Source: Bradyrhizobium ottawaense (lineage in GTDB: Bacteria > Pseudomonadota > Alphaproteobacteria > Rhizobiales > Xanthobacteraceae). Taken from it: 64,000 nt of DNA. The notes below the pieces were generated by a model, which made no database searches, was not told the origin of the DNA, and saw only the letters and a list, made by a program, of their open reading frames with translations. Made by a program: the position numbers and the translations under genes. Of this stretch, positions 61,819 through 64,000 are shown piece after piece (the stretch's first letter is position 1; each line of letters begins with the position of its first letter). The stretch lies in contig NZ_CP029425.2 of NCBI RefSeq assembly GCF_002278135.3, positions 7,292,001-7,356,000 on the forward strand, given 5' to 3'.

Positions 61819-63060
61819 GCCTGGCAAAATAATCGAGGCGATATCGTCAACAACTTTGAAGGGGGCGACCTGCCACAGGAGAAAACCCATTTCGACTATG
61901 GCCAAGTTGGTGGCGTCATCGGGCTCGGTGTGGAGCAAGCCCTTACGCCTTCATGGTCGGTGAACGTCGAGTATGACTATCTGCATTTTGGCGGGCCGAG
62001 CGTCGCGACCGCTTCGACCGCGAAGTTATCTCCGTCTACGATTTTGCCGGCGAGCACGACCAGCCTGTCCAGCAACTATCACATTGGGAAAATTGGTCTG
62101 AACTACCACTTTGGTGCGGACCCAGAAGCCGCACCAAAGTCCGATTCGCCGCTGCATGCGAGATCAGCCGGCAGCGTACCACCCATTCCCTACACGTCCG
62201 GTTGGTCGTTCGAAGGGGGCTCGCGGCTCTGGCTGAGCCGGGGAAGATTCCAGTGGGATCAAAGCGCAGTCCCGTATGGCTGGCCTGAAGACCCCAGCAT
62301 ACTGATTTCCAGGCTCACTTATCATGCACTGGACGGACTTTCGGGGGAGGTATTCGGCCGTGTCGACAGTCCCTGGGGAGTGTTCTTGAAGAGTAGCCTT
62401 GGTATCGGGTTCTTCAACAAAGGGAAATCGAACGATGAAGATTGGCTGCCCCACGAGGGATACCCCTACCTAAATACTCGTTCAGGTGAGTCAAACGGGC
62501 GATTTGCATATTACACGGCCGACGCCGGTTACGATGTCCTGCGCAGTACGAACTACAAGATCGGCGGATTTATAGGCTGGGCCTATTACAGCCAGAGCTC
62601 AGACTCGAGGGGTTGCGTTCCGCTCACAAATCCGCAGGACTTTTGTCGTATCAAGCCGAGCGACGATAGGATCGTTGGCAGCCAAGATACTCAATGGAAT
62701 GCGCCTCGAATCGGCTTGAGCGCCGAAACTATGCTGACCGAGCGCTGGCGCCTGAATGCGGACATCGCTTACCTGCCCTGGACCGACTTCAAGGGCCGCG
62801 ATAATCATCTCTTGCGCAAAAAGACCACCTTTAGTGAGCAACACGGCAATGGTGGCGGCGGCGTCCAGGTTGAAGGCCTTCTGTCCTACTTTGTCACCAA
62901 CAATATCAGCCTAGGCGTTGGAGGCCGCTATTGGGCCATGTGGACGAAAAAGGAAGCGGACTCCGCGGACTGCGGAAACGGCTGCGGCTCGCTAGGATTT
63001 GCGAACTACAGCATGGAACGGTGGGGTACGTTCTTCCAGGCGTCTTACAAGCTCAACTAA

Positions 63061-64000
63061 GGGCTTCACTGTTACGAGGCTCCAAACTGCAGATGCTTAG
63101 GGGCCGTTCTGAAGTTCGCTGATGGCCCCAGTCCTCGGCGCCCATTCGCCGCCGAGGACTATGTCGCGATCACGCCTGTACACCGGCTTGCTTCGATTGC
63201 AAACCGCCCGCATGGACAAGGCGAGCGCAACTCCGCTCGCGAACCGGAGCTCGTTTCTGGTGATAAGAGCTCGATCCGTTGACCCGGAATTCGCTCCAAA
63301 GCCGATTCCGCGCACCATTGCGAAGGCGCCGACCGACCGGGAAGCCGCGGCCGTTGTCTCATCGCGCGGCGGCCGGAGGCGGGCGCAAAGTGCCTGGCGA
63401 AAGATCAACGGCTTATTCACCGAGGGGAGAGTTGAACGGCTGGCGGTCTGCAACGGACGAGCCGCTCACAGAGGAATTCAAGCCGTGGGTACACAGCGTC
63501 GGTGAGGTTCTGCGCGAGGATCCATCCAGCGCAACGACTCGGGCAGTATTGCTTGGCGAGCTACCCGCCCTTGCATCGCCACGCGAACTCACGCGGGTCA
63601 TTTCCTTTCATGTAACAGCAGAAGATCACCAGATGGAATGCGAGCCGCGCGTCCTTGCCCCCGATCACCAGACGTGACCAAGGATTCCAGACCGTCCTGA
63701 TTCCTACACTCCCCGCTATGGCCCGGTCGTCTGCCCCTGCTGGGACCTTCATGAGCAGCATCATCCGACATCAAATTCAGCTTACTGATCGTGTGAAGGG
63801 CGAGCGCAAGTTCAGTTTTTGCAATCTGCTCATCGTATTTGCCTGCACTTTGGTGCCACCCCCACGGGCAGATCCTCGGCGCTAGAAGTGAATGCGGCCC
63901 AATTGGCTGGGGGAGACTAAAGGCAATCGGCATTCGGCCACTTTTCCTCGCCAGCCAAACACGTAACCGGCGGCAGGGCGCCGAGCCCGTATGGAAGGCG
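63061..64000. other. Region without a recognised gene
   Basis: The last 940 bp hold only short frames. A minus-strand frame at 63561-63764 (MMLLMKVPAGADDRAI...) has protein-like composition but no family I can name. Confidence 0.35.

Larger units (their letters stand above)
59962..63060 (+). pseudogene. Outer-membrane beta-barrel protein split by an IS256-family element
   Basis: The 5' part (59962-60423) encodes a signal peptide (MRSRVLFLGAATMAIATTGT) and an Omp25/opacity-like barrel start: WSGGYIGGHVGGGYGRTSF, VAGGQIGYNWQNNSWVYGLE and TGRIGYAFGSLGQTLAYLKA. The 3' part (61828-63060) continues it: FDYGQVGGVIGLGVEQALTP, WSVNVEYDYLHFG and LSSNYHIGKIGLNYHFG. Then comes a second, larger barrel ending YSMERWGTFFQASYKLN. 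Removing the insert and one copy of the 9-bp duplication restores an uninterrupted 564-residue frame (AWQ-NNRGD). The second barrel has spaced Asp/His features (NDEDWLPHEGYP, KGRDNHLLR) recalling omptin-type proteases; that assignment is tentative. It is broken in this strain. Confidence 0.75.

Overview
The window looks like part of the symbiosis island, or a similar accessory region, of a Bradyrhizobium-like alphaproteobacterium. The evidence is a type III secretion regulatory box (tts box) ahead of a secreted-effector-like gene, a sigma-54 gene (rpoN) with a FixK-type box, sigma-54-type promoters, rhizobial IS5, IS630 and IS256 family elements, and many decayed gene fragments. GC-rich catabolic genes of ordinary chromosomal style sit between these features. 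No rRNA, tRNA or CRISPR array was recognised.

Layout. (1) 1-5 kb: a partial aminotransferase (leftward) diverges from a three-gene operon behind a sigma-54 promoter. The operon encodes a PurF-like protein whose catalytic Cys is replaced by Ser, a HAD phosphatase and a beta-hydroxyacid dehydrogenase. A broken AbiEii-type gene follows. (2) 5.6-18 kb: catabolism of sugar acids or uronides and of CoA thioesters (aldehyde dehydrogenase, DapA-family dehydratase/aldolase, GH88 hydrolase, CaiB-type CoA-transferase, CehA/McbA-like metallohydrolase, MFS carrier, enoyl-CoA hydratase). A LacI-type regulator lies among them, and matching palindromes (GAAATCGATTTC) lie in front of two of the genes. (3) 18-25.4 kb: a urea/amide-type (Liv/Urt) ABC importer with an amidohydrolase and two nearly identical substrate-binding proteins. 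(4) 27-41 kb: a module whose parts appear co-regulated. One operon encodes a Tm-1-like (UPF0261) protein, a TIM-barrel protein and an FAD dehydrogenase. A second, long operon encodes a carbohydrate ABC importer, PfkB kinase, SDR, HAD phosphatase and a TIM-barrel/AAA+/Fis regulator. A shortened TIM-barrel homologue is transcribed the other way.

The strongest candidate for an undescribed system is region 4 together with the region 3 importer. Four promoter regions (25.57, 31.13, 31.66 and 41.16 kb) carry the same direct repeat, two TTGGGTA-type units with a strict 10-bp period, and each lies ahead of one of these transcription units. The UPF0261 and TIM-barrel genes correspond to the two halves of the tomato antiviral protein Tm-1. 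A second TIM-barrel domain is fused to a DNA-binding AAA+ regulator that has lost its sigma-54-contact motif.

The right part (41-64 kb) is typical island terrain: remnants of a Wadjet JetD-like gene, a cytochrome c-family oxidoreductase, an AAA+ ATPase and several transposases; rpoN; a LuxR solo; a J-domain protein; the tts-box effector candidate; a small SET-domain protein; and a nest of insertion sequences. One IS256-family copy sits inside an IS5 copy. A second, apparently identical copy splits an outer-membrane beta-barrel gene. Target duplications are visible at every junction.
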